Program-made: the position numbers and the translations under genes
Notes under the pieces: model-generated
The model's database searches: none
Seen by the model: the letters and a program-made list of their open reading frames with translations, nothing else
What the model was told of the DNA's origin: nothing
Shown here: piece after piece, positions 33,606 through 41,942 of the stretch
Layout of the letters: every line of letters begins with the position of its first letter
Position numbering within the stretch: position 1 is the first letter of the stretch
Origin: Pseudomonas campi
Lineage (GTDB): Bacteria > Pseudomonadota > Gammaproteobacteria > Pseudomonadales > Pseudomonadaceae
Assembly: GCF_013200955.2 (NCBI RefSeq)
Contig: NZ_CP053697.2
Span: forward strand, 744,001 to 808,000
Direction: 5' to 3'
Length of the DNA: 64,000 nt

Positions 33606-34553
33606 TCAAGGCTGCTCTCGCTGCTTGCGCCGGCTCGACCACTGGCCCCATTCGAAGCCCAGTACCACCAGCAGCGACAGGGCAAACGGCAGCAGCAGGT
33701 AGAAGCCGCGGAACACGATCAGCGCGGCCAGCACGTCGGCGGTGGGCAGTTCCGGCATGGCGGCGAGGAAGGTCACCTCTAGCACGCCGAGGCCGCCCGG
33801 AGCATGGGACAGCAGGGCCAGGGAGAAGGAGGCGAGGAACACACCGAGCACCACCAGATAACCTGGGTTGTTATCGGCCGGCAGGGCGAAATAGATGATC
33901 GCCGCCGCGCAGGCCAGCTCCAGCGGGCCGGCCAGCAGTTGCTTGGCGACGATGCCCAGGCGCGGATATTCGACGTGCAGCTTGCCCCATTTCCAGGGTT
34001 TGAACTGGCGCCAGGAACCGAGCACATAGAGCGCCACCAGACCAAGCATCAGCGAGCCGATCAGCACCGATAGCCAGGGGCTGACATCGGCGACGCGCTT
34101 GATCAGGTCAGGCTGGCAGACCAGCACGGCACCGCCGGAAAGCAGGGTGCCGAGGGCGAAGGTGAAGGAACAGAAGAAGATCAGCAGGCCGATTTCCTGG
34201 GCGCCGAGGCCCTTGCTGCTGTAGGCGCGGTAGCGCACCACCGCGCCGGAGAACACCGAGGCGCCGATGTTGTGGGCCAGGGCGTAGGTGGTGAAGGAGC
34301 ACAGGGTGATGAACCACCAGGAAATCTTCTTGCCCAGGTGGGCGATGGCGATGCGGTCGTACCAGGCCAATGCGACATAGGCGCCCAGCGTCGCGCCGGC
34401 GGCCATCAACCAGTTGTGCGCGCGGATGGCGTGCAGGCTGTCAGTGAGCTCGTCGAGGGAGATGGTGCGGATTTCCCGGTACAGCAAGTAGCAGGAAAAT
34501 ACGACTGCGGCCAAACCGATCATGGTCCAGATCCAGTCGCTTCTTTTCATCAT
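33606..34553 (-). CDS. Lysylphosphatidylglycerol-synthase-like (YbhN/UPF0104) membrane protein
   Basis: A 315-residue membrane protein with about eight helices matching the flippase-type membrane domain of MprF/AlsF and YbhN. Conserved features include GASVFSGAVVRYRAYSSKGL and SHAPGGLGVLEVTFL. The soluble transferase domain of true LPG synthases is missing, so it may move lipids or anchor a partner. Pseudomonas YbhN-like proteins are uncharacterised. GGAG precedes ATG 34553. About 200 bases between it and the next gene hold no recognised feature. Confidence 0.83.
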   Translation of the reverse strand: MMKRSDWIWTMIGLAAVVFSCYLLYREIRTISLDELTDSLHAIRAHNWLMAAGATLGAYVALAWYDRIAIAHLGKKISWWFITLCSFTTYALAHNIGASVFSGAVVRYRAYSSKGLGAQEIGLLIFFCSFTFALGTLLSGGAVLVCQPDLIKRVADVSPWLSVLIGSLMLGLVALYVLGSWRQFKPWKWGKLHVEYPRLGIVAKQLLAGPLELACAAAIIYFALPADNNPGYLVVLGVFLASFSLALLSHAPGGLGVLEVTFLAAMPELPTADVLAALIVFRGFYLLLPFALSLLVVLGFEWGQWSSRRKQREQP

Positions 34554-34754
34554 CAGCGGTGGCTCCTTGAACCAGTGCGGTCATCCTGGGTGGTACGCGG
34601 CCGGTACGTTGTTTGGGTATAGCAGGCCGGCTGGCGTGAATCGGGCTGCAGTATCAGGGAGGTAGGCGCCCGGCTCAAGCGATTCACTGGGCACGGGCGT
34701 AACCAGCTGTTACGGCATCTGAACAGATACCGCACAGGCGGGCCTTGCCGCAGG

Positions 34755-37055
34755 TCAGTGGATGCGCTGATCGGGGCTGGCGGGGAGCAGGCGGATGGCG
34801 ATGAACTTGGAGGTGGGCGTGTGGCTGCCGACGCCGAAGCTGTCCAGCGGCACCAGTGGGTTGGTCTCCGGATAATAGGCGGCGGCCTGGCCGGCCGGAG
34901 TGTCGTAGGCGAGCAGGGTGAAGCCTTTGACCCGGCGCTCGATGCCGTCGTCCCACAGTGACAGCAGATCGACCTTCTGTCCCGGTTCGAAACCCAGGCG
35001 CTGGATGTCCGCGGCGTTGACGAAGAGCACCTCGCGCATGCCATGCACGCCGCGATAGCGGTCATCCAGGCCGTACAGGGTGGTGTTGTACTGGTCGTGG
35101 GAGCGCAGGGTCTGCAGCACCAGGTGGGGTTTCTGCTCCTGGCTGCGCACCTCGGCTGGTAGCAGGTGCTCGGGCAGGGCGTGGGCGATGAAACGCGCCT
35201 TGCCGCCCTCCGTGTTCCAGCGTCGCGCGCCGGCCGCGTTGCCCAGGTAGAAACCGCCGGGCTGGGTAATCTGCTGATTGAAGTTGGCGAAGCCGGGCAG
35301 GGTGTCGGCGATCAGCTCGCGGATGCGCGCGTAGTCCTCGATCAGCCACAGCCAGTCCACTGGCTGGCGGCCCAGCAGGGCGTGAGCGATGCCGGCAATG
35401 ATCGCCGGTTCCGAACGCATCTGCGCGGACAGGGGAGGCAGCTGGCCCCAGGATGCATGCACCATGCTGAACGAATCTTCCACCGTCACCGCCTGCGGGC
35501 CATGGGCCTGGCGGTCGATGTCGGTACGCCCCAGGCACGGCAGGATCAGCGCCTGCTTGCCGTGCATCAGGTGGCTGCGGTTGAGCTTGGTGCTGATCTG
35601 CACGCTCAGCTCGCACTGCTGCAGGGCTGCGTGGGTGCGCGGGCTGTCCGGGGTGGCCTGGGCGAAGTTACCGCCCAGACCGATGAATACCTTGGCCTGG
35701 CCGGCCAGCATGGCGTTGATCGCCTCCACCGTGTTGTGCCCGGCGGCGCGCGGCACCGGGAACTGGAATCGCCGCTGCAGCGCATCGAGGAGGGCAGCCG
35801 GGGGCCGCTCGTTGATGCCCATGGTGCGGTCGCCCTGCACATTGCTGTGGCCGCGTACCGGGCACAGGCCGGCGCCGGGCTTGCCGATATTGCCGCGCAG
35901 CAGCATCAGGTTGGCGATTTCCTGGATGGTCGCCACCGAATGGCGGTGCTGGGTGATGCCCATGGCCCAGCAGGTGATCACCCGCTCGGCGCCTGCATAC
36001 AGGCGCGCGGCCTGTTCGATCTCGCCGCGGGCCAGGCCTGACTGCTGCTCGATCTGCGCCCAGTCGCTGGCCGCCACCGCCGCCAGCCAGTCGGCCAAAC
36101 CGTCGGTATGGGCGTCGATAAAGGCCTGGTCGAACACGCTGCCCGGCTGCTCGCGTTCCCACTGCAGGAGGAACTTGGCCATGCCGCGCACGGCCGCCAT
36201 GTCGCCGCCCAGGTGTGGGCGGAAGTAGGCGCTGCTGGTCGGCCGGTCGCCGTTGCTGAGCATTTCCAGCGGATGCTGCGGGTGCTGGAAGCGTTCCAGG
36301 CCGCGCTCCTTCAGCGGGTTGAAGCAGACCACGAGGGCGCCGCGCTCGATCGCCTCGCGCAACGGTTCGAGCATGCGCGGGTGGTTGGTGCCGGGGTTCT
36401 GACCGAACACGAAGATGGCGTCGGCATGCGCGAAGTCGGCGAAAGTCACCGTGCCCTTGCCCACCCCGATGCTCTCGCCCAGGGCCACGCCACTGGCCTC
36501 GTGGCACATGTTCGAGCAGTCGGGGAAGTTGTTGGTGCCATAGGCGCGCACCATCAACTGATAGAGGAAGGCCGCCTCGTTGCTGGCCCGGCCGGAGGTG
36601 TAAAACTCGGCCTGGTGCGGGCTGTCGAGGCCCTTGAGGGTGTCGGCGATCAGGCCGAAGGCGGCGTCCCAGCTGATTGGCAGGTAACGGTCGCTGGCCG
36701 CGTCGTAACGCAGCGGCTCGGTCAGCCGGCCCTGGTGCTCCAGCCAGTAGTCGCTCTGTTCGCGCAGCTGGGCAACGCTGTAGCGGGCGAAGAACTCGCG
36801 ACCGATACCGCGCTTGGTGGCTTCCCAGTTGACCGCCTTGGCGCCGTTCTCGCAGAACTTGATATGGCCGCTTTCCGGCGAGTCGCCCCAGGCGCAGCCG
36901 GGGCAGTCGAAGCCGCCGTTCTGGTTGGTCTTGAGCAGGGCGCGCAGGTTCTTCAACGGCTGTTTGCTGTCCAGCCAGTGCTGGGTCACGCTGCGCAATG
37001 CGCCCCAGCCGGCGGCGGGGCCAGTGTAGGGCTGGTAGCGTGGCTGGCTGTTCAT
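34755..37055 (-). CDS. FdhF/YdeP family molybdopterin oxidoreductase
   Basis: A 766-residue molybdenum-bis-MGD enzyme. The N-terminal FDCPGCAWGD (about residues 49-58) replaces the 4Fe-4S motif of formate dehydrogenases, the mark of the YdeP group. SNMCHEASGVALGESIG, GQNPGTNHPRMLEPL and LLRGNIGKPGAGLCPVRGHS are molybdopterin-domain motifs. YdeP in E. coli is linked to acid resistance; its substrate is unknown and formate is not proven. The ATG overlaps the fdhD stop by four bases, so the sulfur-transfer partner is co-translated. Confidence 0.92.
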   Translation of the reverse strand: MNSQPRYQPYTGPAAGWGALRSVTQHWLDSKQPLKNLRALLKTNQNGGFDCPGCAWGDSPESGHIKFCENGAKAVNWEATKRGIGREFFARYSVAQLREQSDYWLEHQGRLTEPLRYDAASDRYLPISWDAAFGLIADTLKGLDSPHQAEFYTSGRASNEAAFLYQLMVRAYGTNNFPDCSNMCHEASGVALGESIGVGKGTVTFADFAHADAIFVFGQNPGTNHPRMLEPLREAIERGALVVCFNPLKERGLERFQHPQHPLEMLSNGDRPTSSAYFRPHLGGDMAAVRGMAKFLLQWEREQPGSVFDQAFIDAHTDGLADWLAAVAASDWAQIEQQSGLARGEIEQAARLYAGAERVITCWAMGITQHRHSVATIQEIANLMLLRGNIGKPGAGLCPVRGHSNVQGDRTMGINERPPAALLDALQRRFQFPVPRAAGHNTVEAINAMLAGQAKVFIGLGGNFAQATPDSPRTHAALQQCELSVQISTKLNRSHLMHGKQALILPCLGRTDIDRQAHGPQAVTVEDSFSMVHASWGQLPPLSAQMRSEPAIIAGIAHALLGRQPVDWLWLIEDYARIRELIADTLPGFANFNQQITQPGGFYLGNAAGARRWNTEGGKARFIAHALPEHLLPAEVRSQEQKPHLVLQTLRSHDQYNTTLYGLDDRYRGVHGMREVLFVNAADIQRLGFEPGQKVDLLSLWDDGIERRVKGFTLLAYDTPAGQAAAYYPETNPLVPLDSFGVGSHTPTSKFIAIRLLPASPDQRIH

Positions 37056-37903
37056 GCGGGTACTTCCTCTATTACCGGGGCCGGGCTGTAGACCCGTGGT
37101 GCGCTGTGATGCGGCAGGTGGATCAGGTTGAGCTGCTGGCGGCGTGCCCAGTCCACGGTCAGCGCGGTCGGTGCCGACAGGCTGACCAGGCTGCCGATGC
37201 CGGCGCGCACGGCCTTGTGCAGCAGCTCCAGGCTGCAGCGGCTGGTGACCACGGCAATACCGCGGCTGCCGTCCAGGCCTTCGCGCTTGAGTGCGCCGAT
37301 TAGCTTGTCCAGGGCGTTGTGCCGGCCGATGTCCTCGCGGCACAGGCGGATCGCTCCGTCGCTATCGACAAACAGCGCGGCATGCAGGGCGCCGCTTGAG
37401 CGGGCCTGGTGCTGTACGGCGGCGATGCGCTGGCGCAGCTCATAGAGATGAGCGGCAGGCGGCAAGGGGCTGGCAGGCAGCACGGGTAGTGGCGGCAGTG
37501 CCTGTTCCAGGGCCTCGACCCCGCACAGGCCGCAACCGCTGGTGCCGGCCAGCTGGCGGCGCTGCTGCTTGAGCGCCCAGAAGGCGCGACTGCTGATCTG
37601 CACCTCGGCGCGCAGGGCGGCGCCGGTGCCACTCAGCTGGATGTCATAAATATCGTCGATGGAGTCGATCAGGCCGGCACCGAGGCTGAAGCCGTGGACG
37701 AAGTCCTCCAGCTCGCCGGGCGAAACCATCATCACCGCCTGGCTGATGCCGTTGTAGCTGATAGCCAGCGCCGCTTCCCCGGCCAGGCTGGTCTGGCCCA
37801 AGGTTGGCGTGCCTTGCAGCTCGGCATAGGCATAGCCGGAAACGCTGGCGTGCAGGTCACTGGGGGCGATGGCTGGGGTTGGGCAAGCGGCGCGACGTGG
37901 CAT
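37052..37903 (-). CDS. fdhD: Sulfurtransferase FdhD for molybdoenzyme maturation
   Basis: A 283-residue FdhD. The sulfur-carrying CxxC is in TSGCGLCGVEAL (about residues 118-129), and the C-terminal half has IGRHNALDKLIG and TSRCSLELLHKA. FdhD moves sulfur from IscS to the molybdenum cofactor of formate-dehydrogenase-type enzymes, here the YdeP-like enzyme with which it overlaps. I prefer ATG 37903 (GAGGG eight bases upstream) over the GTG eleven codons earlier. Confidence 0.93.
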   Translation of the reverse strand: MPRRAACPTPAIAPSDLHASVSGYAYAELQGTPTLGQTSLAGEAALAISYNGISQAVMMVSPGELEDFVHGFSLGAGLIDSIDDIYDIQLSGTGAALRAEVQISSRAFWALKQQRRQLAGTSGCGLCGVEALEQALPPLPVLPASPLPPAAHLYELRQRIAAVQHQARSSGALHAALFVDSDGAIRLCREDIGRHNALDKLIGALKREGLDGSRGIAVVTSRCSLELLHKAVRAGIGSLVSLSAPTALTVDWARRQQLNLIHLPHHSAPRVYSPAPVIEEVPA

Positions 37904-38013
37904 GGGCGCGACCCTCGGTCGTGGGGGTAAGCGCACAGCCTAGGCCGCCTGGCAGGGGGCGTCTAATTGCTGTTGCCGATGTGCTGATCGAGCCTGTCTA
38001 TCGAGTGCCTTTG

Positions 38014-38078
38014 GTGGGAGCGAGCTCTGCTCGCGAAAGGGGCGCGTGCGCTGGTTCGCGAGCAGAGCTCGCTCCTAC
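38014..38078. repeat. REP pair overlapping the 3' end of the LysR gene
   Basis: GAGCGAGCTCTGCTCGCGAA at 38018 is mirrored by the complement ending GCTCGCTCCTAC at 38078. The TAG of GTAGGAGCG supplies the stop codon of the LysR gene (38075-38077). Confidence 0.85.
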
Positions 38079-38971
38079 GGTTGCGGCGATTCGGCCAGCA
38101 AGCGCTGCGCCTCGGCGAAGCAGGCTTCGGCCAGTGCCGAGCGGGGTGCGCTGTTGCGCAGGATCAGGCCGAGTGGGGCGAGGGTGTGGGCGTCGACGAT
38201 GGGCGTCAGGGCCAGGTGCTGGTTGAGCTCTTCCAGGCCACTGGCCAGCGGCATGATCGCGCAGCACAGGCCGGCGTTCACCGCCTGCAGCAGCTGGTGC
38301 ACGGCGTCGCTTTCCAGGCGCGGCTGTGGGGTCAGGCCGCGGCTGCGGAAGCTGTGGTCGATCGACTGGCGAAAGTGCATGCCGGCCGAGAGCAGGCCGA
38401 GCGGTAGTTCGCTCAGCTCTTCCCAGCTCAATTGCGCCTGTTCGAAGCAGAAATGTCGCCGATCATGCAGCAGGCCCATGCGTGTCTCGGCCAGCTCCAG
38501 GCTGCTGAAATGCTGGCGGTCCAGGCGCTCCAGATAGGACAGGCCGAGATCGAGCTGGTTGCGCCCGAGGCGTTCGAGGATCTGCTCGCTGCTCAGGGCG
38601 AACAGCTGGAAGCGCAGCCCCGGATGCTCCTCGGCGAACAGGCTGACCAGGCGCATCGGGTCGAAGCCGCCGAGCGGCACCACGCCCAGGCGCAGGGTGC
38701 CGACCAGCTGTCCACGGCAGGCAGCCGCCTCGGCATACAGGCCATCCTCGGCCGCCAGCAGGCTGCGCGCCCAGGCCAGCACGCGCTGGCCGGCCTCGGT
38801 GAAACCCTCGAAACGCTGGCCGCGCTGCACCAGCTCCAGGCCGAGCTCTTCTTCCAGATTGCGCAGGCGCATGGACAGGGTTGGCTGGGTCACATGGCAA
38901 CGCGCTGCGGCCTGGCCGAAGTGGCGGGTTTCATCGAGGGCGACGAGGAACTTGAGCTGTTTGATATCCAT
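38075..38971 (-). CDS. LysR family transcriptional regulator
   Basis: A 298-residue LysR protein: winged helix-turn-helix at residues 1-60 (MDIKQLKFLVALDETRHFGQ onward, recognition helix TQPTLSMRLRNLEEELG) and a co-inducer domain from about 90. It is divergent from the sodium:solute symporter and follows the fdhD-ydeP pair at a distance, so either may be its target. Its stop codon is provided by an inserted REP arm, so the last residues (about AESPQP) may be a recent C-terminal change. Confidence 0.9.
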   Translation of the reverse strand: MDIKQLKFLVALDETRHFGQAAARCHVTQPTLSMRLRNLEEELGLELVQRGQRFEGFTEAGQRVLAWARSLLAAEDGLYAEAAACRGQLVGTLRLGVVPLGGFDPMRLVSLFAEEHPGLRFQLFALSSEQILERLGRNQLDLGLSYLERLDRQHFSSLELAETRMGLLHDRRHFCFEQAQLSWEELSELPLGLLSAGMHFRQSIDHSFRSRGLTPQPRLESDAVHQLLQAVNAGLCCAIMPLASGLEELNQHLALTPIVDAHTLAPLGLILRNSAPRSALAEACFAEAQRLLAESPQP

Positions 38972-39256
38972 GGGATCGACTGGCCGGGCGACCGGCTTGG
39001 CCGCCTGCCGACGATACTGGCCTGGCCGGCGCGTGTCAGCCCTTCATCGTCTGTCAAAAATATACAACTACCCAGAGCGCTGCTATTTGGCGCAACCGTA
39101 GCAATTACAGTCCGTTACACAGTTCAATCGGACGAGTGACCGATTGGCGCGCAGGTAATTCGTCGTTTTTGTTTGACATATTTTACGTATTTGCCAGACT
39201 GCGCGGCCTTGAGTGGCGCGTGCAGCCCCTCATGCATGGCCATAACAAAAACCTGT

Positions 39257-39308
39257 AGTCCGCCGTTCCCTCCAGTGCCTCCTTGCGTGGGCACGCTTGC
39301 GGCGGACT
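39257..39308 (+). promoter_or_regulatory. Nested hairpin in the symporter leader
   Basis: AGTCCGCCG (39257-39265) pairs perfectly with CGGCGGACT (39300-39308), with inner stem GTGCC/GGCAC. It ends 21 bases before the symporter start. The rest of the 358-base divergent gap is AT-rich near 39050-39190 and includes TTGACA at about 39175. AACAAAAA at 39244-39251 fits the Hfq/Crc AANAANAA motif. Confidence 0.5.
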
Positions 39309-39329
39309 GACGTCTGTGGAACGGGAAAC

Positions 39330-40769
39330 ATGCTGATCTGGTTCGTTGCGCTCTATCTGCTGGTCACCGTAGGCATCGGCTTTTACGCTGCCACCCGAGT
39401 GAAGAACTCCCGCGATTTCGCCGCCGGCGGTCGCAGCATGGGCTTCCCCATCGTCGCTGCCATGGTGTTCGCCACCTGGTTCGGCTCCGAGGCGGTGCTG
39501 GGTATTCCCGCTACCTTCATCGAAGAAGGCTTTGCCGGGATCATCGAAGACCCGTTCGGCTCCTTCGGCTGCCTGATGCTGGTCGGCCTGATCATTGCCC
39601 GCCCGCTGTACCGGATGAACCTGCTGACTATCGGCGACTACTTCCGCAAGCGCTTCGGGCCGAATGTCGAGTTGATCATCAGCCTGGTCATCGTGGCTTC
39701 CTACTTGGGCTGGATCGCCGCGCAGCTGACCGCGCTGGGCGTGGTGTTCAACGTGATCTCCGACGGCTCCATCAGCACCACCCAGGGCATGTTCCTCGGC
39801 ACCTTCATCGTGCTGCTGTACACCCTGTTCGGCGGCATGTGGTCGGTGGCCCTGACCGACTTCTTCCAGATGATCATCATCGTCGTCGGCCTGGTCTACC
39901 TGACCTGGCTGATCGGTGACATGGCCGGCGGTGCCGACAAGGTGATCGCCCACGCAGCCAGCGAAGGCAAGTTCACCTTCATCCACGGCTTCGAGGCCAA
40001 GGACATCGTCGCCTTTATCGGTGCGGCGCTGACCATGATGCTCGGCTCGATCCCGCAGCAGGACGTGTATGCCCGTGTGATGTCGGCCAAGACCGAGAAC
40101 ATCGCCGCGCGCGCCTCGATGTTCGGCGCCGGCTTCTACCTGTGCTTCTGCATGCTGCCGATCTTCCTGGCCTACGCCGCCTCGATGATCGACCCGGCGA
40201 TGGTGCAGCGCTGGCTGGCCGAAGACGCGCAGATGATCCTGCCGCACCTGATCCTGGAGAAGACTCCGCTATTCGCCCAGATCATGTTCTTCGGTGCGCT
40301 GCTCTCGGCGATCATGTCCACCGCCTCGGGCACTCTGCTGGCACCGTCGGTGACCTTCACCGAGAACGTGCTCAAGCGCTTCGTGCCGGTGATGAGCGAC
40401 CAGCAGTTCCTGCTGGCCATGCGCATCACCATCGTGGTCTGCGCCATCGCCACCCTGAGCTTCGCCCTGTACTCCGACGCGAGCATCTATGAGATGGTCG
40501 GCAACGCCTACAAGGTGACCCTGGTTGCCGCCGTGGTGCCGCTGTTCGCTGGCCTGTTCTGGAAGCGCGCGACTACCCAGGGCGCGCTGTTCGCCATCTT
40601 CTTTGGCCTGACTTCGTGGATTTACCTGGAGTACAGCCTGACCGACGAGGCCTTCTGGCCGCCGCAACTGGCTGGCCTGCTGTTCAGCCTGGCGGGCATG
40701 CTGATCGGTACGTTGCTGCCGCAGTGGAGCAGCAACCGCAGCAATACCCTGGTGACTCAGCCGGAATAA
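39330..40769 (+). CDS. Sodium:solute symporter (SSS family)
   Basis: A 479-residue transporter with about thirteen helices, a LeuT-fold SSS member. The first helix (WFVALYLLVTVGIGFYAATR), AAGGRSMGF loop and WFGSEAVLGIPATFIEEGF match the panF/putP/choline-like branch. Substrate is not evident; the region around it offers only a LysR regulator. Start ATG 39330 (ribosome region GGGAAAC). A strong terminator follows 60 bases after the stop. Confidence 0.9.
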   Translation: MLIWFVALYLLVTVGIGFYAATRVKNSRDFAAGGRSMGFPIVAAMVFATWFGSEAVLGIPATFIEEGFAGIIEDPFGSFGCLMLVGLIIARPLYRMNLLTIGDYFRKRFGPNVELIISLVIVASYLGWIAAQLTALGVVFNVISDGSISTTQGMFLGTFIVLLYTLFGGMWSVALTDFFQMIIIVVGLVYLTWLIGDMAGGADKVIAHAASEGKFTFIHGFEAKDIVAFIGAALTMMLGSIPQQDVYARVMSAKTENIAARASMFGAGFYLCFCMLPIFLAYAASMIDPAMVQRWLAEDAQMILPHLILEKTPLFAQIMFFGALLSAIMSTASGTLLAPSVTFTENVLKRFVPVMSDQQFLLAMRITIVVCAIATLSFALYSDASIYEMVGNAYKVTLVAAVVPLFAGLFWKRATTQGALFAIFFGLTSWIYLEYSLTDEAFWPPQLAGLLFSLAGMLIGTLLPQWSSNRSNTLVTQPE

Positions 40770-40828
40770 GGCTGGTTGCTGGATAACCAACCCCGCCCTT
40801 TGGTGTAACGCTGTTCATGTAAGGAAAG

Positions 40829-40864
40829 CGCCGCGATTTCGCACAGGAATCGCGGCGTTTTTTC
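40829..40864 (+). terminator. Rho-independent terminator after the symporter
   Basis: CGCCGCGATT (40829-40838) pairs perfectly with AATCGCGGCG (40848-40857), followed by a run of seven or more T. Confidence 0.92.
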
Positions 40865-40879
40865 TGCTGCGGCCAACCT

Positions 40880-40945
40880 GTAGGAGCGAGCTCTGCTCGC
40901 GAACGGGGCATCCCGTAAAGCTTCGCGAGCAGAGCTCGCTCCTAC
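40880..40945. repeat. REP pair, GTAGGAGCGAGCTCTGCTCG family
   Basis: Same arms as at 32015 and 38014; 66 bases. Confidence 0.85.
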
Positions 40946-40998
40946 GGTCTGGGGGCTTTATCCGCCCCGATACCGCTGCAACGGGTTTTTATCCAGTC

Positions 40999-41057
40999 GT
41001 AGCCCGGATGCAATCCGGGAAACAGGCAGCTCCGCTCCCGGATTGCATCCGGGCTAC
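40999..41057. repeat. REP pair, GTAGCCCGGATGCAATCCGG family
   Basis: GTAGCCCGGATGCAATCCGG mirrored by its complement. Followed at 41064-41104 by a CCTCTCCC/GAGAGGGG palindrome. Together these fill the 396-base gap between the symporter and hutD. Confidence 0.85.
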
Positions 41058-41063
41058 AGTCAG

Positions 41064-41104
41064 CCCCCTATCCCCCGGCCCCTCTCCCGTGAACGAGAGA
41101 GGGG
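41064..41104. repeat. CCCTCTCCC-family palindrome
   Basis: CCCCTCTCCCGTGAACGAGA then GAGGGG; imperfect stem beyond the hutD stop codon. Confidence 0.6.
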
Positions 41105-41165
41105 GCGCAAAGCGCTTAAGTGAACGGCATTACCCCCCTTTGGTGGGTTTTTCCACTGCTGGGCC

Positions 41166-41753
41166 TCAGGCTTGGCGATAGAGATGGGCGATATAGAGTT
41201 GCGTGCCGGCGGCGCCGCTCAGTGTCAGGGGCCCGCGCTCGTCTTCCAGCAGCAGACCCTGGCCCTCGCTCAGTGTTTGCACGCTGGCGTCTGGCAGTTG
41301 CACGGCGAGTCCGCCCCGCTGGCAATAGAGCAGCAGAAGGTCGGCGTCATTGTTCAGCCTCTGTACGTCGTCCAGCTGCAGCCGCTGCAGCTGGTGGCGC
41401 CAGAGGCTGCGCCGGGTCATCAGGTTGAAGTCGCCGACCGGGCCGTCCAGCAGCTCGGCGCTGACCGTGTCCTCGCCGGCGAACGTCAGCGGTGGATCGC
41501 CGGGGCGTAGTTGCCTGGGTTGACCGTTTAGCTGCAGATCCAGGCCGGCACCTTCGAGCAGCGCCAGGCTGCGGTCGACCCCGGCAAAGTGGGAGAACGG
41601 CCCGCCGCTGGCCACCTGGGCGCAACTGATGCGCCAGGCGAAATCCTCCAGGCTGGCTCGCGCCGGGCTGATCGCCAGTTCGTAGGTGCTGCCGCCGCCA
41701 TTCTTCCAGGGCATCTGGCGCGCCTGGCGGCGGTCGAGTCGCTGAATCGGCAT
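41166..41753 (-). CDS. hutD: HutD family protein
   Basis: A 195-residue cupin-fold HutD. The N-terminal signature MPWKNGGGSTYELAISP (residues 14-30) and later FSHFAGVDRSLALLEG are conserved. HutD is thought to bind urocanate or formyl-urocanate and limit hut expression; it is not a pathway enzyme. Here it is divergent from hutI with its own HutC operator 21 bases before the ATG. In many Pseudomonas hutD sits beside hutC; here hutC is at the far end of the locus. Confidence 0.93.
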   Translation of the reverse strand: MPIQRLDRRQARQMPWKNGGGSTYELAISPARASLEDFAWRISCAQVASGGPFSHFAGVDRSLALLEGAGLDLQLNGQPRQLRPGDPPLTFAGEDTVSAELLDGPVGDFNLMTRRSLWRHQLQRLQLDDVQRLNNDADLLLLYCQRGGLAVQLPDASVQTLSEGQGLLLEDERGPLTLSGAAGTQLYIAHLYRQA

Positions 41754-41773
41754 GCCGTTCGTCCCTTTGTTAA

Positions 41774-41785
41774 ATGTATATACAT
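41774..41785. promoter_or_regulatory. HutC operator before hutD
   Basis: ATGTATATACAT, a perfect palindrome matching the TGTATATACA HutC core, 21 bases upstream of the hutD ATG. Confidence 0.88.
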
Positions 41786-41910
41786 ATTGTTCGGCCGCCT
41801 TCTGTCTGGCAAGTCTAGCCGACAGCAGGCTTTCGCGGCTTTCTCTCGGGCATGCCTGGCAGCGCTGAACGGCTGTGCTATAGCTTGACTCCGCTGTGGT
41901 TTCGTTTTAA

Positions 41911-41922
41911 ATGTATATACAT
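41911..41922. promoter_or_regulatory. HutC operator before hutI
   Basis: A second identical ATGTATATACAT, with its core ending 21 bases upstream of the hutI ATG, the mirror image of the hutD site. Confidence 0.88.
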
Positions 41923-41942
41923 TGAAATGTGAGAGCGCTTCC

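Noticed and set aside
36108..37091. Long plus-strand frame opposite the molybdoenzyme gene.
   Set aside because: Shadow of the GC-skewed codon positions; composition Val/Gly/Ala/Gln/His rich with no domain.
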